From: Bin87 sp965220265
GTDB lineage: Bacteria > Chloroflexota > Dehalococcoidia > Lucifugimonadales > UBA3495
Assembly: GCA_965220265.1 (NCBI GenBank)
Contig: CBDCPM010000004.1
Span: 2,170,001-2,234,000 of the forward strand
Length of the DNA stretch: 64,000 bases
Direction of reading: 5' to 3'
A program made the translations under genes and the position numbers. The notes under the pieces are model-generated. The model made no database searches and was not told the origin of the DNA. It was given only the letters and a program-made list of their open reading frames with translations. Shown one piece after another: positions 1-8,666 of the stretch (the first letter of the stretch is position 1; each line of letters starts with the position of its first letter).

Positions 1-855
1 TCGACTCGCGCGATGCTCAGCACGTTGATGATCGAAAGCATCGGCCCGGGCGGGCAGTTGCTGATCACCGACGAGATCGAGAATTACCCTGGGTTCCGCG
101 AAGGCGTGAAGGGCCAAGCGCTGGCTGATGAGATGTACAACCAGGCCGAGCGCTTCGGGGCCAAGATGGAGTTCGCCGAGATCGAGAGTGTCGAGAACCT
201 CTACGAGGACCGGAAACTGGTCCGAACTTCAGAAGGCGATTTCACGGCGCGGGCTCTGATAATCGCTACAGGCGGCTCCCATAACAAGCTGGGGGTGCTC
301 GGGGAGGACGAGTTCGGCGGACGCGGAGTTTCGTATTGCGCGGTCTGCGACGGGAACTTCTTCCGAGGGCAGGACGTGGTGGTCGTCGGCGGTGGTGACT
401 CCGCCATGGACGAGAGCTTCTACCTCACGGGCATCTGTAACTCCGTCACCATCATTCACCGCCGGGACGAGCTTCGTGCCACAAAGGTTCTGCAGGACCG
501 CGCCTTTTCAAACCCGAAGTACAAATGGCTGTGGAGCCATGTGATTGAGGAGTTTGTCGGAAACGACGTGTTGGAGGCGGCCCGGGTCAAGAACCTGAAA
601 ACGGACGAGGTGTACGACTACCCCACCGCCGCCGCCTTCGTTTACGTAGGCTTTCACCCCAACACGGAGGCCTTCAAAGACAAGCTGGATATGGATGAAC
701 TGGGGCACATTTGGGGCGATCTGCACATGAGGACCAACATTCCGAAGGTTTATGTGTGCGGGGACGCGCGGGCGGAATCGACGAGGCAGCTTGGCGCCGC
801 GGTGGGGGATGGGATCACGGCTGCTTTGGCCGCTTTCCACGACTTGTCGGCGTAA
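1..855 (+). CDS. trxB: Thioredoxin reductase, 5' end cut by window
   Basis: FAD-dependent reductase that passes electrons from NADPH to thioredoxin in the cytosol. The frame is open to base 1 and the first FAD-binding glycine motif is missing, so this is the C-terminal ~284 residues of a ~310-320 residue protein; the ATG at base 13 is internal. The redox-active CAVCD motif (CxxC plus Asp) is followed by the NADPH-binding GGGDSA motif. Near the end, CGD and the RQ pair of the FAD C-terminal motif are present. It is convergent with the TauE gene and separated from it by a perfect palindrome. Family assignment is secure. Confidence 0.95.
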   Translation, partial: STRAMLSTLMIESIGPGGQLLITDEIENYPGFREGVKGQALADEMYNQAERFGAKMEFAEIESVENLYEDRKLVRTSEGDFTARALIIATGGSHNKLGVLGEDEFGGRGVSYCAVCDGNFFRGQDVVVVGGGDSAMDESFYLTGICNSVTIIHRRDELRATKVLQDRAFSNPKYKWLWSHVIEEFVGNDVLEAARVKNLKTDEVYDYPTAAAFVYVGFHPNTEAFKDKLDMDELGHIWGDLHMRTNIPKVYVCGDARAESTRQLGAAVGDGITAALAAFHDLSA

Positions 856-890
856 ACGGCCGACGGGACCGGGAAGTGGTCGGAGATTGC

Positions 891-915
891 AGGGGCGGGT
901 TACAGACCCGCCCCT
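891..915. terminator. Bidirectional palindrome between convergent genes
   Basis: AGGGGCGGGT and ACCCGCCCCT form a perfect 10 bp stem with a 5-base loop. It lies between the 3' ends of trxB and the TauE gene and reaches the latter's stop codon. There is no clear T-run, so a terminator role is inferred from position. It shares the outer AGGGGC/GCCCCT arms with palindromes at 20242 and 63499, suggesting one intergenic repeat family. Confidence 0.5.
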
Positions 916-1657
916 AAATGAAGCGCACCAACTCCCGAATCAATAACGACGTGCTTCCCCCAATGATGACGAAGAGCACGGCGTAGCGGAAAATCCGCAG
1001 GCTCATACGACGGGCTAGCCACCCGCCGAGCGTTGAGCCAATCACGACCACCGGGATGCCGGCCGCCATTTCGTACTCCAAGTCCTGCGGGATCAACTCA
1101 GCCAGGAAGTACAGGACCAACCCCAGGACGCCGGCCAGCAGGAAATAAACCGCCAGGGTCGCGCGCATGGTCTCGCGAGGCCAATCCTGCTCGATGGCGT
1201 AGATTGCGGCCACCGGCCCGCCGATGCTGAGCGTCGTGGTCAACAGCGTGGTCGTAAAGCCAAAACCTACGGCCCCCCATCTGGTTCGGGCGGCGGGCAG
1301 CCGGACGTCGAACAGGGTGAGCACGGCGATCACCAGGATCAGGCTCACGATTGATATTCGCAGGGCGGTGGGTGCGGCGACGCTAAGCAGCAGCACCCCC
1401 AGCGGCACCGGCGGCAAGCCGGAGACGATGAACAGCCATGACTGCCGCCAGCGAAAGGCCCGCCAGGTCTGGAACAGAATCAACACCGTCGCGACGACGA
1501 TCATTGCGTTGGACAGCACCACCACCTGCCGTGGAGCCAGGATGAGCAGCAGGATCGGGGCCATGGCCAACGCCATTCCGAAACCGACGGCGCTGAAAAC
1601 GAACGATCCCAGCAGCAGCGCGGCCAGGATGATAACGAGCTCCCAACCGAAGGGCAT
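914..1657 (-). CDS. TauE/SafE family membrane exporter
   Basis: A 247-residue, almost wholly hydrophobic protein with about seven to eight membrane segments, matching the TauE/SafE family of sulfite/organosulfonate or other anion exporters. A short charged loop sits in the middle (around residues 115-130), as expected for two homologous halves. The length is normal for the family. Its ATG overlaps the stop of the upstream kinase-like gene by one base (TGATG), so the two are probably co-transcribed and translationally coupled. The substrate cannot be read from the sequence. Confidence 0.85.
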   Translation of the reverse strand: MPFGWELVIILAALLLGSFVFSAVGFGMALAMAPILLLILAPRQVVVLSNAMIVVATVLILFQTWRAFRWRQSWLFIVSGLPPVPLGVLLLSVAAPTALRISIVSLILVIAVLTLFDVRLPAARTRWGAVGFGFTTTLLTTTLSIGGPVAAIYAIEQDWPRETMRATLAVYFLLAGVLGLVLYFLAELIPQDLEYEMAAGIPVVVIGSTLGGWLARRMSLRIFRYAVLFVIIGGSTSLLIRELVRFI

Positions 1658-2664
1658 CAGGGCAGGTTGAACAGTCCGAGTTGGGCGGCGCGGCGCAGGG
1701 TGCGTTGGACCAGGACCACGGGCGGCCCGTTTCGGGCGAGCACGATCTCCGCCGTATCGTCAGGGGTGAGGGTCAACGACCGTTCCCCGTCCAGGGCGAC
1801 GGTGCAATAGCGAGGTTCCAGCGCAACGGGGATGCCCTCGTTGAGCAATTCCCACGAGGAAATGTACGCGGGCTCTACGATTCCGGGCGCCACCGGGGCG
1901 ACGACGGTGGCCTCCGGCGGGTTGTCGGCGTTCGCTCCACCGGGAGCAAGTACATAGTGCAGGCCCCCCACGTCGGCTATGGACAGCGGATGAAGGCGGC
2001 CGCCCACCGACGATAATCCGATGCCGCTGGGTTCGGCTCGGGTGAGAAACACCTCGTGGACCGTGTCGAGATCCCAGATTGCTCGCGTCGCGACGTATCG
2101 CTCGCGAGAGATGGCCACGTCAACGAGAGCCATGTCGCGGAACTCGCCATTGACGTTGATTTGCAGGGTCTTGCTGATCACCGAAGTGTCGGAAGGTTCC
2201 ATACGCCCGGAGGCGACGAGACCGGCGGCGATGCCGGCCAGAGTACCCTCGACCATGACCGGGAAGATGTTGTTGGTTCCGGTGGAGATGGCTACCAACG
2301 GGATTTCGTTGGTTCCGACCGCCACAGCGCGGTTGGTGCCGTCGCCGCCCAGCGTGACCAGGCAACCCACACCCATTTCTGCCATCATAGCGGCGGCTCG
2401 GGTGGTGTCTCCCTCCGTGTAGAGGGGCGACATGGGCAGCATTTCCAAGGGTAGGGAGATGCTGGGGTCGTCTGCTGCGCGCCGGCACAGATTGCCGCTG
2501 TCCGGCATGGCAACTACGCGCTGTACGCCAGTGGACTGCAGGCCGATGAGGACGCGGCGCACGGTGTTGACCTTTTCCCAATCGGGCACGACGCGCCCCT
2601 GGGCTACCAGGCGGCGGATGTCCTTGCTGGCGGCGGGATTGGCGATGATTCCGACGGTGGTCAT
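1657..2664 (-). CDS. ATP-NAD kinase / AcoX-like protein
   Basis: A 335-residue protein of the ATP-NAD/AcoX kinase family. It begins with the family's N-terminal signature (GIIANPAAS) and has the diagnostic GGDGTNR nucleotide-binding motif near residue 120, followed by a TGTNN segment that matches the NAD-kinase fold. AcoX proteins occur with acetoin catabolism genes but their reaction is not settled, and none of those genes is near here. The partner in the operon is the TauE-type exporter. It could be a true archaeal-type NAD kinase; I cannot decide between the two from sequence alone. Confidence 0.8.
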   Translation of the reverse strand: MTTVGIIANPAASKDIRRLVAQGRVVPDWEKVNTVRRVLIGLQSTGVQRVVAMPDSGNLCRRAADDPSISLPLEMLPMSPLYTEGDTTRAAAMMAEMGVGCLVTLGGDGTNRAVAVGTNEIPLVAISTGTNNIFPVMVEGTLAGIAAGLVASGRMEPSDTSVISKTLQINVNGEFRDMALVDVAISRERYVATRAIWDLDTVHEVFLTRAEPSGIGLSSVGGRLHPLSIADVGGLHYVLAPGGANADNPPEATVVAPVAPGIVEPAYISSWELLNEGIPVALEPRYCTVALDGERSLTLTPDDTAEIVLARNGPPVVLVQRTLRRAAQLGLFNLP

Positions 2665-2873
2665 GTGGGCGCGCGGTTCTAGTCAGGATTGGGTCGGTGA
2701 CGACGGCACACTATACACCATGAATGCCCTCAACCCGGCCGGTAGCGGTTCGTCGAACTGGAGACGGCAGGACCATTCGGTTTTCGTCGCGACGGGGCGC
2801 CGGCCGGCATCTGGCAGGCGGCAATCCCACTGCAGCGTGGTCGTTTGCGCCGAGCGGCCCGGCTAAACCAACT

Positions 2874-2911
2874 AGATTGCCACCCGTATATCAAGTACGG
2901 GGTCGCAATGG
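2874..2911. repeat. REP-like intergenic repeat, copy 1
   Basis: The segment begins AGATTGCC, contains an inverted repeat ACCCGTA/TACGGGGT around TATCAAG, and ends CGCAATG. This resembles common bacterial intergenic palindromic repeats that read CATTGCGA...GGCAATCT on the other strand. A related copy lies at 3482. Confidence 0.5.
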
Positions 2912-3481
2912 CTATCAGGAAATCCAAGCGGTCCTGTGGGAAGTCGCGAACTATTGGCGCTTGGTTGCCGGCGGTTGACGGGTGTTGCGGGGCTTTCTCC
3001 TTGGGTTGGTGGTTCGGGTCTTGCGGTTGGTGGTTTGATTTGGGTGTCAGGCGTTGCGGTTTCGGGACGGTGTCGGAGCACGGCCAACACCTTTTTGCTC
3101 GCATAGTTTTTGAGTCCCAAGCTTCCGTGACCCGCGGGCAGCCGGCTAATGAGACCGGTGCCGCACGGCACGGGGCGGAGGTGACACCCGCAGGGTCGAC
3201 ACGTGGCCGCCCCGTCGAATAAAGAGAGGGTAGCGGCCGCTGGCGACCATGATGCGAAGAACCGATTGGGCCGTTGCCGACCCGAAACCGTATCGCCTAG
3301 CTATTCGGATGTAGGTTTGGCGACGCCGCTGGCCTGGCGGCGGAAATGCCTGACGGGACTATTATAGAACGTGTGTACTATGCAATGCAAGAGGCGGATG
3401 TCACTCACGCGTACCCGGTTTGTGATTGCGCGAGGTGAAGCGACGCGGCAAACATATCACCGGACGACGTCGCCTGCGCCA

Positions 3482-3513
3482 ACGAGATTGCCGCGCTTCG
3501 CTCGCGATGACAA
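3482..3513. repeat. REP-like intergenic repeat, copy 2
   Basis: This also starts (ACG)AGATTGCC and ends CGCGATGACAA, with the central GCGCTTCGCTCGC core typical of REP-like elements. On the minus strand it gives the familiar spurious peptide SSRAKRGN. It shares its ends with the copy at 2874. Confidence 0.5.
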
Positions 3514-3633
3514 TGGAGGGGGCCTTGGCAGGGGCTGGGGATGAGCACTGGCAATGACAATGCCGGGAAACTGGGTACGCGTGAGGCCGGGCGTCATTGA
3601 GGTGGCGTTCCATATGCGGTGGTTTTCTGGCGT

Positions 3634-3660
3634 GGATGTACAGGATGTACAGGATGGACG
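3634..3660 (+). repeat. Short tandem repeat, 9 bp unit
   Basis: GGATGTACA is repeated twice exactly, followed by a third, diverged copy (GGATGGACG). It sits in non-coding DNA about 265 bases upstream of the amidase start. No function is apparent. Confidence 0.55.
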
Positions 3661-3924
3661 GGATTTTGCCGATTTGGGCTTCCTGGGTTCCTGCCTTCTC
3701 GGGGATGACGGGCTAACTTTGGAAAGCAACCCGGAGACGGCGGGAGGCGGCGCACAATTGGGGTGATACAATTCGTGGCGCCGAAGAGGCACGCAGACTG
3801 CGGCTTTTGGACACATGGAATGTCGTGGTTAGCGTTGGACCGATCTGCGAAACCCAGTGGGGCTCCCCAAGCGCAGGGGATCGGACATCGTCAATCGCAG
3901 CGCAAATGCGATCAGGAGAGCGTT

Positions 3925-5343
3925 ATGGACGCCGAACTCGCTTTCACTCCCGCCACCGAAGTGCGCCGGATGATAGCCGACCGCGAAATATCTTCCGTCG
4001 AGCTCACCGAGTATTTTTTCCAACGCATTGAGGAATTGAACCCGCGCCTGAACGCCTATTTGACGGTGTGCCACGAGCAGGCATTGGCGGACGCCAGGGC
4101 GGCAGACGAAGCGGTGCAAAGAGGGGGTGACCTGGGGCCGCTGCACGGCGTGCCCATTTCGGTAAAAGACCTGGAGTTGACGAAAGGGGTTCGGACGACC
4201 ATGGGGTCAGCGGTCTTCCGGGACCGGGTGCCGGAGATCGACTCAATTGTGGTGGAACGGGTCAAGGCGGCTGGCGGAGTCATACTGGGCAAGACAAATA
4301 CGCCGGAGTTTGGCCAGTCAGGCACCACGGAGAACCTGGTGAGCGAGCCGTGTCGCAACCCCTGGAACACCGACTACACGCCTGGGGGCAGCAGCGGTGG
4401 CGCAGCGGCCGCGCTGATCGCGGGTTTGTGCACCCTGGCGACCGGTAGCGACGGGGGCGGCAGCATACGCATACCGTCCAGCTTCAGCGGGGTTACCGGG
4501 ATCAAGCCATCGCATGGGCGGGTACCGCGATACGGTGGTTATGGCGGGCCGGCCGTCAACCATTTTTCGCAAAGCGGACCCCTGAGCAGGACGGTGCGTG
4601 ACACCGCGATGTTGTTGCAGGTATTGGCGGGACCAGACTCGCGGGACCCCACCACGATGACTGATACGCCTCCGGATTACATGGCGGCCCTGGAGGGTGG
4701 CGTCGAGGGTTGGCGCGTGGCGTGGAGCGATGACCTGGGTTACGCCGCGGTGGATCCGGAGGTAGTTCAGATCACACGCGGCGCCGCGCAGGTTTTCCAG
4801 GAGCTGGGAGCGATCGTTGAGGAAGCGGCGCCGGAAATCGAGGGCGACCCATTCCCGGCGTTTTCCACCGTGTTCGGCACGGCGTCATACACGTCCTACG
4901 CCGACCTGTACCCGGAACGACGGGATGAGTTGACCCATTATGTGCAGAACACCTTTGATGGCGCATCGCAACACACGGCCGCGGACTTGTCGAGGGCGCT
5001 CGCGTACGTGGATCGACACAAGCGACGCTTCGCGGATTTCTTCGACACCTATGACCTGCTGCTCACTCCGGCGATGGCGGTGACAGCGTTCCCGATCGGC
5101 CAGCATCCGACAACCATCGGCGGGCGATCCGTGGAACCGTGGTGGGGCTACCTGCCTTTCACGTTCCCGATCAACATGAGCGGGCAAACTGCCTCCAGCG
5201 TGCCGTGTGGGTTCTCGGCGGCGGGTTTGCCCGTGGGGCTGCACATCGTCGGACCGGCGGGAAGCGAGGCCCGCGTACTCCGCGCGATGGCGGTCTTCGA
5301 AGAGGCGCGGCCCTGGGCACAGCACCGGCCGGCGGTTTGCTGA
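3925..5343 (+). CDS. Amidase signature family hydrolase
   Basis: A 472-residue amidase signature enzyme that hydrolyses amide bonds with a Ser-Ser-Lys triad. The lysine lies in VPISVKD (about residue 81) and the glycine/serine-rich core in GGSSGGAAAA and GSDGGGSIR (about residues 153-181), all in the usual order and spacing. The open frame extends upstream to 3763, but the ATG at 3925 has a good AGGAG site eight bases before it and starts at the conserved N-terminus, so I chose it. It stands alone. GatA is unlikely because no gatB/gatC is nearby; the substrate is unknown. Confidence 0.92.
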   Translation: MDAELAFTPATEVRRMIADREISSVELTEYFFQRIEELNPRLNAYLTVCHEQALADARAADEAVQRGGDLGPLHGVPISVKDLELTKGVRTTMGSAVFRDRVPEIDSIVVERVKAAGGVILGKTNTPEFGQSGTTENLVSEPCRNPWNTDYTPGGSSGGAAAALIAGLCTLATGSDGGGSIRIPSSFSGVTGIKPSHGRVPRYGGYGGPAVNHFSQSGPLSRTVRDTAMLLQVLAGPDSRDPTTMTDTPPDYMAALEGGVEGWRVAWSDDLGYAAVDPEVVQITRGAAQVFQELGAIVEEAAPEIEGDPFPAFSTVFGTASYTSYADLYPERRDELTHYVQNTFDGASQHTAADLSRALAYVDRHKRRFADFFDTYDLLLTPAMAVTAFPIGQHPTTIGGRSVEPWWGYLPFTFPINMSGQTASSVPCGFSAAGLPVGLHIVGPAGSEARVLRAMAVFEEARPWAQHRPAVC

Positions 5344-5481
5344 CGCGCGTCCCACGGTTGTCCGGTATGACTGGCTCGGTAGCACGATAATTGCTGCTCG
5401 ATCCCTACCCATGACGGTCCTGCCGGCACGCGGCCGGGCAACGAACCAATCTGGGAGCGGCAGATAAGCGTACACCGGTTC

Positions 5482-8118
5482 ATGGTTTCCAGCGCACTGA
5501 AGTTAGCGCGTGCGCGTGATAGCGTGCTGCGGCTCAGGACCCGTTTGCCCGCCGTTCGGTTCGGCGCCGTTGAGTGGGTTTTTCTGCTCGTTGCTCTCGT
5601 AGCGGCCGCGATGCGGTTGTGGGAGCTGGAAGGGCGGACGATGCATTACGACGAGGCCATCCACCTGCATTTCGCCTGGAAGTTGGCGCGGGGTGTCGAG
5701 TTTGTGCACTCACCGTGGATGCACGGGCCGCTGCAGATCGAGCTGGTGGCGGTCGTGCTCAAGTACCTTGGAGACACGGATTTCCTGGCGCGATTGCCCT
5801 ACGCCCTGTTTGGGGTGACGTTGACCGTTTTGCCGTATTTCATGCGGCGGCTCATCGGCGACAAAGGGGCGGTTTGCGCGGCAGTCATCCTGGCGTTCTC
5901 TCCGTCCCTGTTGTACTTCAGCCGGTTCGGGCGCAATGACATTCTCATGGCGGTGTGGGCGGTGTTACTGCTCATCATGCTGTGGCAATACGGGATCAGC
6001 AACCGCAAGCGGTACTTGTTCGGCGCGGCGGCGGTGACCGCGCTGATGCTGACGACCAAAGAGACGGCGTACTTCGTGATCCTGTTCATGGGCCTGGCGG
6101 CGATGGCGCTGGGTTGGCGAGAGCTTTGGGGGTTCGTCAAGACGCGGCGCGGCCTGATGGGAATGCAAGGGTCAGCGGGATTTTTCATCCTGATCGCCAC
6201 TTTGACCCTGCCACAGGCCGCCGCGGTGATAGCTCTGGCTCAGGCGCCATTCGGGCTGACGATCGCATCCCGTGACACCGGGTCAACGGGCGACACCGGC
6301 GCTCCGGCATGGGAGGCGCCGTTCGTCACGTTGCCGGTGTGGGCGGCACCAGTATGGCTGCACATCGTGGCTGCGGCTGCGCTGGTTGGTCTGGCGTTGG
6401 TCCTGGCGATCTGGGTATGGCGCATCAGGGGACCGATTGACCTGGCCTCGGTTGTGGTTTCAGTGCTCGCGGCTGTGGCTGCAGTGTGCGTGGTGGTTGT
6501 AGGGCCGTTCCACAACCTGTTCGAGGCACAGCAGGGGGTGGGCGGAGGACCAGTCGGAGCCGTGGTGGACTGCGGCGCGGGCGCAGCGCTCTTACTCCTG
6601 GGCATTGTCGCCCTGAGACTGAACCTGTCGTCGGTCGGATGGCGCCGCGCCATGCTGCTGTTGGGGCCAGCGGTACTGCTGACATGGGCCTGGCTCATGT
6701 TCCTGTGGGGCGGGACCGATTTCATCGGCCAGTTGCTGCCCTCGGCAACACCGGCAGAGGATCTGGCGGCGGGCCTCATCGCGGTGAATTACCTGGTTCC
6801 GGTGCTGGCTTTGTTGATACTGCTGGTCGCCGGCGGCGTGGTCGGAATCGCCTGGGGAGGGGGGCTCTGGCTTGGGTGCGCGACGGTGTTCTACGCGATA
6901 TGGACGCTGCTCTACACCACCATGTTCACCAATTGGCCGGGGGTCTTCACCGGGTCGTGGCAAAGCCTGGGCTACTGGCTGATGCAGCAGGACGTCGCTC
7001 GTGGCAACCAGCCGTGGTACTACTACTTCGTAGGGTTGAGCGTGTACGAGCTGGTGGCACTGGTTTTCGGCGTGGTCGGCGTGGTTTGGCTGATCCGGCG
7101 TCGGGCTACCTACGGCGGGATTGGCGTCGTGCTGGCGGCGTGGGTGATTGCGACTTTAGCGTTGTACACGATTGCGGCGGAAAAGATGCCTTGGCTCTTG
7201 GTCAACATAACGGTGCCGTTGGCTTTGGTGGGGGGGGTGTTCCTGGGTCACGTGATGGATGGTATCAACTGGGGGACTCTGACGCGCAGAGCAGCGGTGA
7301 CGTTGATCCTTGGCCCGCTCTGGTTGGCATTGGGGGTGTGGATCGCCTGGTTGGCGGCAAGAGGGGAAATAGGTAGTTTCGCTATCTGGCTGGCAGTGTT
7401 GATCCTGCTGCCACTGGCGGTTGCGATTGCTTATCTGATTCGCGGCCACAGCCAGGCCGGAAGAGCCGTGGTGCTGGGAATAGCGGGCCTGCTCTTGCTG
7501 TTCGGAGCAGCAGGAGCCTGGAGGGCGGCGTACACCTACGACGATTCCAACATTGAGATACTGGCTTACGCGCAAGGGTCCGCGGATCTGGAGCGGACCT
7601 ACTCGAAGTTACAAGAGACCACTCTGGGCGAAGGCGCGGGAGATTCGTCAGTCAAGGTCGACTACGACATGTGGTATCCCTTCCAGTGGTACGTCCGGCA
7701 CGAAACGGAAGAAGGCATTTTACGGTTCGACCGTTTTTGCGCCGGTACCAAAAGCGACGAAAATGATAGCGACGACGATGAAGATGACAACAAGAAAGAC
7801 TGCCGCGCGGTGGGCGAAGACGGCGGCCCCCGCGTCTATCTGGCGGAGCATGGGCACGCCGTGAAGGAAGAGGATGCACCGGGTTATGGGAAAGAAGGGC
7901 CGATGCGGAACCTGCTATGGTATCCTGAAACCTACCGCCGGCCCGGAGAGGCTCGTAATGACACCGGTTTGTGGAAGCAACTGGAAGCCGACGCAATATT
8001 TTTCAGAGGCGCAGCCGCCAATCCCGACAAACTCCGCGCAGCACTGGAATACATCATAGCGCGCCGCCAGGACAGTGACTGGTATTCAGCCAGTTATTAT
8101 CAATACGCGAGGGAATAG
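5482..8118 (+). CDS. Agl23-like (TIGR03663) membrane glycosyltransferase-type protein
   Basis: An 878-residue polytopic membrane protein with the N-terminal signature of the flippase-associated Agl23/TIGR03663 family: HYDEAIHLHFAW, an HGPLQ motif and FSRFGRNDI. The family has a GT39-like architecture, with a catalytic-type Asp-Glu in the first outer loop. About a dozen membrane helices follow, then an outer C-terminal domain from about residue 690. That domain carries a striking acidic run near residue 757 (SDENDSDDDEDDNKKD). It is the first gene of an apparent four-gene operon with a flippase-like protein and an FAD enzyme, suggesting a role in lipid-linked sugar or cell-surface glycan assembly. 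The exact reaction is unknown. Confidence 0.85.
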   Translation: MVSSALKLARARDSVLRLRTRLPAVRFGAVEWVFLLVALVAAAMRLWELEGRTMHYDEAIHLHFAWKLARGVEFVHSPWMHGPLQIELVAVVLKYLGDTDFLARLPYALFGVTLTVLPYFMRRLIGDKGAVCAAVILAFSPSLLYFSRFGRNDILMAVWAVLLLIMLWQYGISNRKRYLFGAAAVTALMLTTKETAYFVILFMGLAAMALGWRELWGFVKTRRGLMGMQGSAGFFILIATLTLPQAAAVIALAQAPFGLTIASRDTGSTGDTGAPAWEAPFVTLPVWAAPVWLHIVAAAALVGLALVLAIWVWRIRGPIDLASVVVSVLAAVAAVCVVVVGPFHNLFEAQQGVGGGPVGAVVDCGAGAALLLLGIVALRLNLSSVGWRRAMLLLGPAVLLTWAWLMFLWGGTDFIGQLLPSATPAEDLAAGLIAVNYLVPVLALLILLVAGGVVGIAWGGGLWLGCATVFYAIWTLLYTTMFTNWPGVFTGSWQSLGYWLMQQDVARGNQPWYYYFVGLSVYELVALVFGVVGVVWLIRRRATYGGIGVVLAAWVIATLALYTIAAEKMPWLLVNITVPLALVGGVFLGHVMDGINWGTLTRRAAVTLILGPLWLALGVWIAWLAARGEIGSFAIWLAVLILLPLAVAIAYLIRGHSQAGRAVVLGIAGLLLLFGAAGAWRAAYTYDDSNIEILAYAQGSADLERTYSKLQETTLGEGAGDSSVKVDYDMWYPFQWYVRHETEEGILRFDRFCAGTKSDENDSDDDEDDNKKDCRAVGEDGGPRVYLAEHGHAVKEEDAPGYGKEGPMRNLLWYPETYRRPGEARNDTGLWKQLEADAIFFRGAAANPDKLRAALEYIIARRQDSDWYSASYYQYARE

Positions 8119-8142
8119 GAACCCGATGACAGAGGCTGATGA

Positions 8143-8655
8143 ATGATCACGGCGCCAGCATTGCCTGAGCCGGGAGCAGCCACGGTGGAAGATCGGGTGC
8201 AAATCAGTCGCCGATTGATCCAGCAATCTCGCGAGGAGATTGACCGGGGGGACCGACTCCAGGCCACGGAAAAGGTCTGGGGCGCACTGGCGCAAATGCT
8301 CAAGGCGCACGGGCAGCAGCGGGGCTGGTTTAACTTGGGAGGCCACCGCACCGTGGGGCACATCGCCAGGCAACTGTCCGATGAATACGACGACCGCCGG
8401 ATAATCACGGCGTATGTCGCAGCGGACAACGGCCATCGCAATTTCTACGACAATGAGATGAGCCCGCCGGAAATTGAAGGCATCATAACGGTGGTGACAG
8501 GTGTGCTGCCGGAGCTGGAACGGGCCCTGGAAGAGTCGCCACGGCCCTTCGTGATCGGCGACGTAGATCAACGCTGGCGGGTGCGAACGCTTACTGGGAA
8601 GCGGGACCTCCAGGTGGGGGACACCTCGCCAACGGGTTTCTCAAACAGGCACTAG
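8143..8655 (+). CDS. Small helical protein, PaREP1/HEPN-like
   Basis: A 170-residue, mainly helical protein. Its core (A-x-E-K-V-W-G-A-L-A, an H-I-A-R-Q-L segment, then H-R-N-F-Y and a C-terminal leucine-rich helix) matches the protein at 24097 position by position and more loosely the one at 22508. The layout resembles PaREP1/HEPN-type four-helix proteins, which can be RNases or nucleotide-binding partners; the canonical RxxxxH motif is not obvious. It is translated 25 bases after the Agl23-like gene and just before the flippase-like gene. Function here is unknown. Confidence 0.6.
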   Translation: MITAPALPEPGAATVEDRVQISRRLIQQSREEIDRGDRLQATEKVWGALAQMLKAHGQQRGWFNLGGHRTVGHIARQLSDEYDDRRIITAYVAADNGHRNFYDNEMSPPEIEGIITVVTGVLPELERALEESPRPFVIGDVDQRWRVRTLTGKRDLQVGDTSPTGFSNRH

Positions 8656-8666
8656 CGTTCTCGACC

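Larger units (their letters stand above)
2665..3924. other. Gene-free stretch with intergenic repeats
   Basis: About 1.26 kb without a convincing gene. The short open frames here lack ribosome sites and have compositions typical of repeat translation, such as the minus-strand SSRAKRGN and IASEARQS strings that are well-known artefacts of REP-like repeats. It contains at least two AGATTGCC-type repeats (2874 and 3482) and a 9-mer tandem (3634). Promoters for the flanking genes may lie at its ends, but none is clear. Confidence 0.6.

Noticed and set aside
2730..3222. Short frames in the gene-free stretch
   Set aside because: They lack ribosome sites, have odd compositions and largely translate repeat sequence.
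3763..3924. An N-terminal extension of the amidase
   Set aside because: The extra ~54 residues have no homology, while the ATG at 3925 has a good ribosome site and starts the conserved domain.
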